Source: UBA11524 sp034104265
Lineage (GTDB): Bacteria; Bacillota; Clostridia; Christensenellales; Aristaeellaceae
Assembly: GCA_034104265.1 (NCBI GenBank)
Contig: JAXEEE010000058.1
Coordinates: forward strand, 25,989 to 89,988
DNA length: 64,000 nt
Reading direction: 5' to 3'
The position numbers and the translations under genes are program-made. Below are positions 16,783 through 23,845 of this stretch, one piece after another. The notes below the pieces were generated by a model. It ran no database searches, was not told the origin of the DNA, and worked only from the letters and a program-made list of their open reading frames with translations. Positions within the stretch are counted from its first letter, which is position 1; each line of letters starts with the position of its first letter.

Positions 16783-16809
16783 AAAAAGCGAGTATCCTTC
16801 GATACTCGC
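16783..16809 (-). terminator. Terminator of the tRNA-Lys pair
   Basis: A 9-bp stem GCGAGTATC/GATACTCGC (16801-16809 with 16788-16796) around GAAG is followed by TTTTT (16783-16787) on the minus strand. Confidence 0.9.
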
Positions 16810-16814
16810 TCAAG

Positions 16815-16887
16815 TACACCATTAGGGACTCGAACCCTAGACACCCTGATTAAGAGTCAGGTGCTCTACCAACTGAGCTAATGGTGC
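16815..16887 (-). tRNA. tRNA-Lys (anticodon CTT), second copy, no encoded CCA
   Basis: The cloverleaf is complete: acceptor GCACCAT/ATGGTGT, D-stem GCTC/GAGC, anticodon stem CCTGA/TCAGG with loop CTCTTAA, and T-stem TAGGG/CCCTA. The anticodon CTT reads AAG. The 3' CCA is not encoded, since the sequence continues ACTT, so it must be added by nucleotidyltransferase. The 73-base body looks identical to the upstream copy. Confidence 0.96.
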
Positions 16888-16894
16888 TTATGAA

Positions 16895-16918
16895 CCCTGC
16901 ACCCTTGCAGATGCAGGG
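16895..16918 (-). other. Hairpin between the two tRNA-Lys genes
   Basis: CCCTGCA and TGCAGGG (7 bp) flank a 10-base loop in the 35-base spacer. There is no T-run, so it is probably a processing structure and not a terminator. Confidence 0.5.
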
Positions 16919-16922
16919 ATTG

Positions 16923-16998
16923 TGGTACACCATTAGGGACTCGAACCCTAGACACCCTGATTAAGAGTCAGGTGCTCTACCAACTGAGCTAATGGTGC
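16923..16998 (-). tRNA. tRNA-Lys (anticodon CTT), first copy, CCA encoded
   Basis: The body matches the second copy (16815-16887), but here the 3' end continues into an encoded CCA (16923-16925). It is the promoter-proximal gene of the pair, and the promoter at 17031-17058 is near consensus. Confidence 0.97.
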
Positions 16999-17030
16999 AT
17001 GTTTTCCGCATCTCGCGGTCAACGGTGATT

Positions 17031-17058
17031 ATTATACACCGATTCAGAAAAATGTCAA
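17031..17058 (-). promoter_or_regulatory. Consensus promoter of the tRNA-Lys pair
   Basis: On the minus strand the -35 is TTGACA (17053-17058) and the -10 is TATAAT (17031-17036), both perfect, with a 16-bp spacer. Confidence 0.9.
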
Positions 17059-17081
17059 GGGGTTTCACAAAATAATTTTGC

Positions 17082-17120
17082 AAAAAAAATCCTCCGGCTT
17101 CATACCGAAGCCGGAGGATT
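17082..17120 (-). terminator. Terminator of the ferredoxin gene
   Basis: A 14-bp perfect stem (17107-17120 with 17088-17101) around a 5-base loop is followed by a T-run (17087-17082) on the minus strand. Confidence 0.93.
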
Positions 17121-17135
17121 GTCCGTCAGAGCCGA

Positions 17136-17306
17136 TCAGCCCTGAACAGGTGCGCCGACGGGGCAGGTGGCAGCGCAGGCGCCGCACTCGATGCAGACGT
17201 CGGGATTGATTTCATACTTGCCATCACCTTCGGCAATGGCCTCCACGGGGCACTCCGCAGCGCAGGCGCCGCAGCTGATGCAATCCTCGGTAATCTTGTA
17301 TGCCAT
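17136..17306 (-). CDS. 2[4Fe-4S] ferredoxin
   Basis: This is a 56-residue clostridial-type ferredoxin, a small soluble electron carrier for hydrogenases and oxidoreductases of anaerobes. Two full cluster motifs are present: CISCGACAAECP and CIECGACAATCP (CxxCxxCxxxCP each). I chose ATG 17304-17306 (MAYKITEDC) because an excellent AAGGAGGTGA lies upstream. It is a single-gene transcript with its own promoter and terminator, consistent with high expression. Confidence 0.97.
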   Translation of the reverse strand: MAYKITEDCISCGACAAECPVEAIAEGDGKYEINPDVCIECGACAATCPVGAPVQG

Positions 17307-17354
17307 AGCGGTTTCACCTCCTTGAAACACACTTGCTTGCGTGTTCATGCATGT

Positions 17355-17383
17355 ATGATACCACGCCATGCGTGGAAAAGCAA
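17355..17383 (-). promoter_or_regulatory. Promoter of the ferredoxin gene with an inverted repeat in the spacer
   Basis: On the minus strand the -35 is TTGCTT (17378-17383) and the -10 is TATCAT (17355-17360), with a 17-bp spacer. The spacer holds a perfect 6-bp inverted repeat, CCACGC/GCGTGG with 3 bases between (17361-17375), which may be a regulator site. Confidence 0.6.
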
Positions 17384-17418
17384 GTCCCTCCCGCCGGAAA
17401 TCCCTTCATGGACGGGGA

Positions 17419-18771
17419 TCAGATGGTATCGTCCTCCGCATCGTCCAGGGGCATGATGGCGGCAAATTCCTCGCTGTCGTCGTGATCGGCAGATGCAGCG
17501 GGCTTCTTTTCAACGGCGGGCTCGGCGATCTGCTCGTCAGCTTCATCGCCCTGGGCGGCGCGCAGGGCGCGCTCCACAGCCATCTTCCAGGGGCTGGCGC
17601 TGTCCGCGGCAGGCTGTGCCGGACGGTTCTGCTGCCGCCTGGCTGCGTTCTCACCCTTGCCGGAACGGCGTTCGGGCTTGGCCTCACCTTCCTCACGGGG
17701 TTTCCTGTCGGGGTTCTCCCGCTGCACGGGCTTGCCCAGCTTGTCGCTGTCCCCGCGGGCGGGCTTTTCGCGGCGCTCACGAGGCTCCTTGGGCTGACGG
17801 GGCTGATCCCCACGCTGACGCTGGGGCCGGGGCTGACGGGGCTGCTGCTGGGGCTGATGAACCGGCACTTCCGCGTCCTGATGATCGACAGGCTGCACAG
17901 CAGGCGCTTCCTCGGGGGCGGGCTGTTCGGCAGGTGCAGTCTCCTCACGGACAGGAGCGGGCTGGCCGGGACGCTGCACGTCCGCCACGGGATAATCCTT
18001 CAGTTCGCTGGAGTCCCCCTTCTGAATCCTGACGCGCACGGTTTCCTTGATGATGTTCAGATCCCACACCACACCGGGGCCGTCGGGGGTGATGACCTCC
18101 TTGCCCACCTTGGGCATGCGCTTGCGGGTCTGCTCGTAGTTCTCCTGCTCGTACTTCAGGCAGCACATGAGCCTGCCGCACACGCCGCTGATCTTCGTGG
18201 GATTCAGGGACAGGTTCTGTTCCTTGGCCATCTTGATGGACACGGGCTGGAAGTCCCCCAGGAACGCGCCGCAGCAGATAGGCCTGCCGCAGGGCCCCAG
18301 GCCGCCCAGCATCTTCGCCTCGTCGCGGACGCCGATCTGCCTCAGCTCGATGCGGGTCTTGAATACCGCCGCCAGATCCTTCACCAGGCTGCGGAAGTCC
18401 ACGCGGCCGTTGGCGGTGAAATAGAAAAGAATCTTGCTGTTGTCGAAGGTATACTCCACGCTGACCAGCTTCATGTCCAGCTTGTGCTCGGCAATCTTCT
18501 TCTGGCAGATGGCGTAGGCTTCCTTCTCCCCGGCCTTGTTGGCCTGTGCGTGCTGGATATCCTCCGCCGTCGCCACGCGGACGACCTTCTTCAGCGGCTG
18601 CTGCAGCACCTCGTCGTTGATTTCACGTACGGAGGTGACCACTTCGCCGAATTCGATCCCCCGGGCCGTTTCCACCACGACAAAGTCGCCGGGCGTGGGC
18701 CAGTAGGGGCCGGGATCAAAAAAATAGAGCTTGCCGGCGTTCTGAAAGCGAACGCCAATCACGTTGACCAT
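17419..18771 (-). CDS. ricT: PSP1-domain protein RicT (YaaT) with long disordered C-terminal tail
   Basis: RicT is part of the RicA-RicF-RicT (Y-complex) Fe-S assembly that stimulates RNase Y processing and influences sporulation. The PSP1 region holds the Cys clusters GGLGPCGRPICC near residue 157 and GVCGRLMCC near 198, with FQPVSIKMAKEQNLSL between. The domain ends near residue 285. The last 165 residues are low-complexity Pro/Gln/Arg/Glu sequence not found in the usual family length of about 275. The start overlaps the holB stop by 13 bases. The darA-holB-ricT order matches Bacillus yaaQ-yaaR-holB-yaaT without yaaR. Confidence 0.92.
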   Translation of the reverse strand: MVNVIGVRFQNAGKLYFFDPGPYWPTPGDFVVVETARGIEFGEVVTSVREINDEVLQQPLKKVVRVATAEDIQHAQANKAGEKEAYAICQKKIAEHKLDMKLVSVEYTFDNSKILFYFTANGRVDFRSLVKDLAAVFKTRIELRQIGVRDEAKMLGGLGPCGRPICCGAFLGDFQPVSIKMAKEQNLSLNPTKISGVCGRLMCCLKYEQENYEQTRKRMPKVGKEVITPDGPGVVWDLNIIKETVRVRIQKGDSSELKDYPVADVQRPGQPAPVREETAPAEQPAPEEAPAVQPVDHQDAEVPVHQPQQQPRQPRPQRQRGDQPRQPKEPRERREKPARGDSDKLGKPVQRENPDRKPREEGEAKPERRSGKGENAARRQQNRPAQPAADSASPWKMAVERALRAAQGDEADEQIAEPAVEKKPAASADHDDSEEFAAIMPLDDAEDDTI

Positions 18772-19796
18772 TTGCTTTTTTCCTCCATCAGGCGAAGCAG
18801 CAGCCTTTCGACCACCGCCTGCCAGGTTACCTGATTTGCCCGCAGCCGCCGCGCCTGGGATACGGCATCCAGCAGTGCGGAGAAGGCTGCCACATCGCCC
18901 TCGCGGGCCAAGCGCTGCCAGGCTTCGGGATAGGGCGATACCAGCGACGGATCCCGCTGCCCAAGCCGCACCAGCACAAGCAGGCGCAGCATGTCCTCCA
19001 CATCGTCCAGCAGCTCGGCCGCGGCCTCCTTGCGATCCTTCCAGGCGTTGGACACCCGGAGAATATCGCTGCGGCCTTCCAGGGCGAAGAAGTCCCGCAT
19101 AACCTCCTGCCGTCGCTGCCAGTAACCCTCGTCGGCCGCCACTGCAATGGCCTGGCCGATGGAACCGCCGGATACGTGCAGCGCTTCCCGGGCGCGGGCG
19201 TCGTCCACGCCGTGCTCCCTGAGCACCCGCAGGATCACGTCATCCGGCCAGGGATGCAGCTTCAGCGCGCGGCACCGGCTGACAATGGTGGTCAGCAGCA
19301 GCTCCGGCGCATCGCTGAGCAGCAGGAACACCGTGCCGTCCAGGGGCTCCTCCAGGGTCTTGAGCAGGGCGTTCTGGGCTTGCGGGGTCATCTTGTCGGC
19401 GCGCTGGATGATCACCACCCGCTGTCCGCCCACAAAGGTGTGCTGCCCAACCAGCTCGTTGACCATGCGGATTTCGCCCACGGGAATGCTTTTCAACCCC
19501 TTGTCCACCTCAGGATTGATGGGCACGCCCGGCTGCACCACAATGATGTCCGGGTGATTGCCCGCCATAGCCTGCGTGCAGGCAGGGCACACACCGCAGG
19601 GCTTGTCCTCCCCCGTACACACCAGGAACTGGGCGATCCTGGCGGCCAGGGTACGCTTGCCCATGCCGGAAGCCCCGCTGATCAGGTACGCATGGACAAA
19701 GCTGCCCGACCGCAGGGTGCGTATCAGTCCATCATAAACAGCGCCCTGCCGCGCGAAATCCGTCAGGGCGGGCGCTGCGCATGTCTCCTGCGCCAA
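18759..19796 (-). CDS. holB: DNA polymerase III delta' subunit HolB
   Basis: Delta' is part of the clamp loader that places the sliding clamp on DNA. The 345-residue AAA+ protein has a Walker A-like GASGMGKRT near residue 41, the zinc-binding Cys set CTGEDKPCGVCPACTQ near 60-75, QNALLKTLEEP (the SRC-adjacent helix) and the SRC motif in TIVSRCRAL. It lies 13 bases after darA and overlaps ricT. It has no distinct promoter and is expected to be cotranscribed from 20198-20226. Confidence 0.93.
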   Translation of the reverse strand: MAQETCAAPALTDFARQGAVYDGLIRTLRSGSFVHAYLISGASGMGKRTLAARIAQFLVCTGEDKPCGVCPACTQAMAGNHPDIIVVQPGVPINPEVDKGLKSIPVGEIRMVNELVGQHTFVGGQRVVIIQRADKMTPQAQNALLKTLEEPLDGTVFLLLSDAPELLLTTIVSRCRALKLHPWPDDVILRVLREHGVDDARAREALHVSGGSIGQAIAVAADEGYWQRRQEVMRDFFALEGRSDILRVSNAWKDRKEAAAELLDDVEDMLRLLVLVRLGQRDPSLVSPYPEAWQRLAREGDVAAFSALLDAVSQARRLRANQVTWQAVVERLLLRLMEEKSKWST

Positions 19797-19809
19797 TGGG
19801 ACGATCTCC

Positions 19810-20139
19810 TTACAGCTTGATAAACTGATCCACCGTCAGCACGAACACCGTCGCGCCGCCCACGGTGACCTCAATGGGATAGGGCGAATACACGCCGGAC
19901 ACACCGGCCATGGAGGCAGGCTGGGTCGCAATCTGCTTGCGGGACTTGCACACCCGCTCGATTACCGCCATGGCTGCGTCAAACTTGTCGTCGTCCACGC
20001 CGACCAGCAGCGTGGTGTTGCCCGCGCGCAGGAATCCGCCGGTAGTGGCCAGCTTCGTCACACCAAAGCCATCGTTCATCAGTTGGGATACCAGCCGGGA
20101 GGCGTCCTCATCCTGGACGATCGCGATAATCAACTTCAT
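19810..20139 (-). CDS. darA: Cyclic-di-AMP receptor DarA (PII-like)
   Basis: DarA/PstA is a trimeric PII-like protein that binds the second messenger c-di-AMP. The 109-residue length and blocks MKLIIAIVQDEDASRLV, TKLATTGGFLRAGNTTLLVG and VTVGGATVFVLTVDQF fit the family. I chose ATG 20137-20139 with AAGGAGGT upstream. It is the first gene of the darA-holB-ricT operon. Its output in this organism cannot be read from the sequence. Confidence 0.94.
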   Translation of the reverse strand: MKLIIAIVQDEDASRLVSQLMNDGFGVTKLATTGGFLRAGNTTLLVGVDDDKFDAAMAVIERVCKSRKQIATQPASMAGVSGVYSPYPIEVTVGGATVFVLTVDQFIKL

Positions 20140-20197
20140 GCAAAGAACCTCCTTCATAACCGGCAGCGCCGTGAAAGCATCTGCCTCTCCATAAAAC

Positions 20198-20226
20198 AGT
20201 ATACAGCATAACGGTGGAAAATGCAA
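20198..20226 (-). promoter_or_regulatory. Sigma-A promoter of darA-holB-ricT
   Basis: On the minus strand the -35 is TTGCAT (20221-20226) and the -10 is TATACT (20198-20203), with a 17-bp spacer. Confidence 0.75.
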
Positions 20227-20256
20227 GGTTGGCGCACAAAGCAGATTTTACAAGAC

Positions 20257-20310
20257 AAAAAAGCAAACTAAGCCCGCAGCCTTGCCCCGGTTCAGGGAGG
20301 CTGCGGGCTT
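20257..20310 (-). terminator. Terminator of the esterase gene
   Basis: AAGCCCGCAGCC (minus strand, 20310-20299) pairs over 12 bp with GGCTGCGGGCTT (20281-20270). The T-run (20262-20257) follows after 7 bases, so it is a slightly offset terminator. Confidence 0.75.
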
Positions 20311-20313
20311 GGG

Positions 20314-21111
20314 TTATTGCATACTTTGTTTCAGGAAGGTCAATATCCTCTGCCGCCAGGGCTCTGTATACACCTGAGGCGAACCGTGACCGGCGCCCTC
20401 GATCAGAATCAACTCTGCCTTGCTTCCGCAGGCCAGAAGCCTGTCCCGCAGCCTGATGCTGTGCTCAGGCGGCACACGCTGGTCATCCGTACCGTGCAGG
20501 ATCAGGAAATCCGCTGTTTTCCCATGGATGCCCGACAGGATGTCCGCGGACATCCTTTGCCCTTCCGGAAGATCCGAAAGGAAATCCCGTATGGAAGTGT
20601 GACCATGCGTTTTCTCAAAGGCAAGCATCTTCTCCAGGTCGCTGACGCCATAAAGGTTGACAGCGGCCTGCACGGGCGACATACCATCAGGCCTCCTCAT
20701 GCCGATGCCCAGGGCGCTGGCAATATACCCGCCTGCAGACTCCCCCATCACCGCCATGCGGGCCGGATCCATGCCGAAGGCTAATGCGTTGTCGCGCAGA
20801 TATCGGATGGCGGCCCATGCGTCATCAACCGGCGCGGGCCAGCGCCCGTTCACGCCCACCCGGTATTCCACGGACGCCAAAGTGAAGCCCCGCTGCGCGT
20901 ACCAGACCAGATCCGGCAGCCACAGATGATGATCCATCTGTTGAAATGCACCGCCGCAGAACCAGACAAGCGCAGGCTGCATTGGCTGCGCATCCCTGTG
21001 ACGGATTACGTCCAGATGAAGCGGCCGGCGCGTGCTGCCATACCAGTAGGGCGTCTCTGTGTAGGTCAGGTCGCACATAAGCGCCAGCTGCCGATCCAAT
21101 GCTTCTGACAT
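20314..21111 (-). CDS. Alpha/beta hydrolase (BD-FAE/carboxylesterase-like)
   Basis: This 265-residue serine hydrolase has an oxyanion-hole segment WFCGGAF (the HGGG position with Cys), the nucleophile elbow GESAGG, the acid in HGTDDQRVP and the His in GAGHGSPQ. Such enzymes often remove acetyl or feruloyl esters from plant polysaccharides; the substrate here is not known. ATG 21109-21111 has AGGAGGAATAAGG before it. It lies just downstream of a decayed sugar permease, so it may be the intact survivor of a former carbohydrate operon. Confidence 0.85.
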   Translation of the reverse strand: MSEALDRQLALMCDLTYTETPYWYGSTRRPLHLDVIRHRDAQPMQPALVWFCGGAFQQMDHHLWLPDLVWYAQRGFTLASVEYRVGVNGRWPAPVDDAWAAIRYLRDNALAFGMDPARMAVMGESAGGYIASALGIGMRRPDGMSPVQAAVNLYGVSDLEKMLAFEKTHGHTSIRDFLSDLPEGQRMSADILSGIHGKTADFLILHGTDDQRVPPEHSIRLRDRLLACGSKAELILIEGAGHGSPQVYTEPWRQRILTFLKQSMQ

Positions 21112-21127
21112 CCTTATTCCTCCTTTG

Positions 21128-22021
21128 TTATCCCTTGAGTCCGCTGGTGGCAATGCCCTCCACCAGGTATTTCTACAGGAAGATGAAGATCAGTATGACG
21201 GGAAGAATGGACAATACGGACATGGCGAACATTGCGCCATAGTCTGATGATGTGGTCGGGTCACAGAAGAGCTTCAGTGCCAGACTCACAGGATACATCT
21301 CCGTCTTGTCCACATACAGCAGGGCGGAAAGAAAATCATCCCAGAGCCAGATGAAGGGAAAAATGCCCGAGGTGATCAGCGCGGGAACCATCAGGGGAAG
21401 AATCACCCGGGTGAAAATGCCGTAGTAGGAACAGCCGTCGATTTTGGCGGCCTCGTCCAATTCCCTGGGGATGCCGCAGATAAAATTCTGCATCAGATAA
21501 ACGAAGAAACCCTGTGTCGCGAAGAAGAACGGGACGATCAGGGGCATATAGGTACCCACCCACCCCAGCTTCTGATACCACAGATACTGGGGGATCATCA
21601 GCACCTGCGCCGGAAGCATCATGGTTGCCAGCATGGCTGCGAACAGCGGCTTCCTGCACAGGAAGCGAAGGCGGGCAAAGCCATAGGCCACGACGGACGA
21701 GGAAATCAGCGCACCCACGGTTGCAGCAACCGATATCCACGCAGAATTCAGGAAGAAGCGGCCGAAATGCACTTTGCCAAAGCCCTTCCAGCCGGTGACG
21801 TAATTGTCCAGGGTCCATTCACGGGGCCATAATTCACCGGCGGTGGTAAAAATGGTGTTGGTCGGCTTGAAGGAGGAAAAAATCATCCAGAGCAGTGGGT
21901 AGATCATGACAATGCCCAGCGCACACACCGCAGCGTGAAAGATCAGCTGCGAGGCAGTCTTCTTCAGCCGCGCGCATCTGAGTGTTCGGGCATGTTCTGC
22001 CGGCAGCTTGCGCGCTATCAT
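21128..22021 (-). pseudogene. Carbohydrate ABC permease (MalG type), C-terminus cut by an in-frame stop
   Basis: This is a MalG-type permease with about six helices and a proper EAA loop (ELDEAAKIDGCSYYGIF). It lacks partners nearby: there is no binding protein or second permease. The reading frame stops at TAG (21173-21175), yet the next 14 codons down to TAA (21128-21130) still read KYLVEGIATSGLKG, the normal family C-terminus. One CAG-to-TAG change therefore explains the break. Its own start is lost or is ATG 22019-22021; upstream the frame runs straight into a Y-family polymerase fragment. It could still be partly functional, but I judge it decayed. Confidence 0.8.
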
Positions 22022-22030
22022 GTCCCTCAT

Positions 22031-22339
22031 ACGCCAGAAGTCAGTAAGCGGCCGGTGAGACCATAGCAGCTGTCGGTATCTCATTTCATCCAGCTCTGCA
22101 ATGCGGACTCCGTCCTTGTCGGGATGAGCCTTCTTCGCCACGATGTCCATGGCGACCTTGGCGAGATACAGGTTTGTGCCGATGCCCGCCGTTGCCGTAA
22201 TGCCTGTATTGTACAGCACATCGCGGATCATGATCATCGTCAGATCATGGGCCGTCATTCCATAGGTGTGCAGGTAATCGGTCACGTCAATAAAGACCTT
22301 GTCGATGGAATAGACAAGAATGTCATCCGGGGCTACATA
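22031..22339 (-). pseudogene. Y-family DNA polymerase (UmuC/ImpB type) internal fragment
   Basis: About 103 codons match the palm region of UmuC-like translesion polymerases: PYVAPDDILVYSID, VFIDVTDYLHTYG, TGITATAGIGTNLYLAKVAM, DIVAKKAHPDKDGVRIAELD and LLWSHRPLTDFW. The metal-binding pair normally Asp-Glu in SIDEVF reads SIDKVF here, so the catalytic Glu is Lys. The N-terminal 90 residues of the family and everything after the palm are missing, and the frame continues without a stop into the sugar permease. Both features show it is a dead fragment. Confidence 0.82.
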
Positions 22340-22968
22340 TGGGCAGTTACGTGTCAAATCAGAGATGCAACCGTCAGACAATGCTATATGAACAAGATTA
22401 ACTTCAGGCCCAGCAACGTCAGCTTCGATTTTCGTCTCATCCTGCCGAAGATCTCCGACAACCTTTTTTCTGCAGTGATCGGCGCCCCGGGACAGAATAA
22501 TCTCGGCAACCAGGGTTTCCCACTGTTCGATGGGATGCATCGTTTCAGGCTTTATGCCTGATCCTTCCCAAGCCACTATATGATGCAATGGCTCATGATG
22601 AAAAAGCAATGTGAATGATGTTAAGTATACCGATTATTCCGTCATCCGTCCATCAATACCCCTCCTATATATGAGAAAACATCTGCATAGCGAAGAGGGG
22701 CTTCATGGAACCCCAGAAGTCGATGTTCGCGCAGGTTATGGGTACATATATTATGCCGCTTTCTGCGGTCCCACGCAACCTCCAGCTGGAGGTAATCGTG
22801 AAATTCTCTTCCCTCGGCCTTACTGCCCGGCTCCTGACGCCATGCCGCCGTTTCTTTTGTGCAATTTGTACATATACTTCAGGAGGGTGCACCCTCGTCT
22901 CCGAAAATGCACCCTGGATAGAAGCCGAAAATACGAAAAATGCACCCTGAAATCGGCTTAGGGTGCAT
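22340..22968 (-). other. Stretch without a recognised gene
   Basis: From the polymerase fragment to the truncated kinase I see no gene I can support. The frame of the fragment stays open back to 22609 but shows no family motif. A ribosome-site-like AGGAGGGG near 22660 leads only into a short frame. The right part (22884 onward) holds a cluster of an 8-bp repeat. The base composition looks less GC-rich than the flanks. Confidence 0.5.
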
Positions 22969-23001
22969 TTAGGGTGCATCTGGGGTGCAGGGAGGGTGCA
23001 T
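22884..23001. repeat. Cluster of AGGGTGCA / TGCACCCT repeats
   Basis: The octamer AGGGTGCA or its complement occurs at 22884, 22888 (overlapping, giving the palindrome AGGGTGCACCCT), 22908, 22941, 22960, 22971 and 22993, with a one-base variant at 22982. That is seven exact copies in 118 bp in both orientations, mostly extended by an A/T-rich ATTT/AAAT. It coincides with the point where the sensor kinase homology ends. Confidence 0.75.
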
Positions 23002-23574
23002 TTGTATCATGGTCGGTGGGCACATTTCAGCCAAGACAACCAGGCCGCTGTCGGCTTCATCCGCCATGGCGCACAGCTTTCGCCGCGTATCGGGAGACTC
23101 GCTGCTGAAATGCTTGTCGTTGGTCGAACAGGAGAAACCGCCGCATTGCACGCTGATATAGCGGATCTGCAATTCCTGGTACTGCTCCACATAATGCTGC
23201 AGTTCACCGGAAATGCTGCTGCGGATATTCAGGTTCGCAGCGCCGTTGGCGTCGTTGAGCATGGACAGCTGGGACTGGATGACGCTGTCTGAGTAGAGCA
23301 TGTTGGACAGCGTTTCCGCTTCCTTCAGCTTACGTCCAAGGGAATCCGCACTGTAGGAAAGAAAGTTGCCCAATTCCTTTTTGAGTAGCCGCTCATTGGG
23401 CAGAAACATGGTATGGTATACCAGCACGCAGCTGAATACAGCCATCAGAAGGAAAATCGCTACATTGATCAGCAGGATTTTCCACCTGATCGGCTTGTTG
23501 TTCAGTGGCCTGCGCAGCATGTTCCAGCCGGCGGCGAAGGGACAGCCGGTTTGACGGCAACGCTTATCTTTCAT
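22969..23574 (-). pseudogene. Truncated sensor histidine kinase (YesM-like N-terminal half)
   Basis: The 201-codon frame encodes a cytoplasmic start (KRCRQTGCPFAAGW), one transmembrane helix (ILLINVAIFLLMAVFSCVLV) and the beginning of an extracellular sensor domain (ERLLKKELGNFLSYSADS, ETLSNMLYSDSVIQSQL). The rest of the sensor, the second helix, HAMP and kinase domains are absent. The last 13 codons (IQMHPPCTPDAP) derive from the repeat cluster and are not family sequence. ATG 23572-23574 has AAGGAG upstream. YesM-type kinases control carbohydrate operons, so this is likely the regulator remnant of the neighbouring permease and esterase. Confidence 0.75.
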
Positions 23575-23793
23575 GGGGATCTTCTCCTTCACATGGTTCG
23601 TGCGGCTTTTGTGTTTTGCGATCAGGGATTCATGCCCGCTGCATGCGCCGGAGCGGGTACGGCATATTCCTTTGGGGCGGCATAACCATATTCATCAGCA
23701 TTTTCCAGTGTACCAGCCTGTTTGCGCCTGTGCAAACCATTGGTATAAATTGCATATTATCCATTCATCCGGGACACGCCATGGATATTTTTC

Positions 23794-23822
23794 TTTACTT
23801 TTCCCAGCGGATACCGTATGAT
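23794..23822 (+). promoter_or_regulatory. Promoter of the rRNA methyltransferase gene
   Basis: The -35 is TTTACT (23794-23799) and the -10 is TATGAT (23817-23822), with a 17-bp spacer. Confidence 0.6.
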
Positions 23823-23845
23823 AGGCTGGTAAAGGAGTGAGCAGC

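Noticed and set aside
22124..22561. Plus-strand 145-codon frame opposite the polymerase fragment
   Set aside because: Mirror of the minus-strand UmuC-like sequence; no motif or ribosome site of its own.
22884..23001. CRISPR array
   Set aside because: The repeat unit is only 8 bp, in both orientations and irregularly spaced, with no spacer structure or cas genes.
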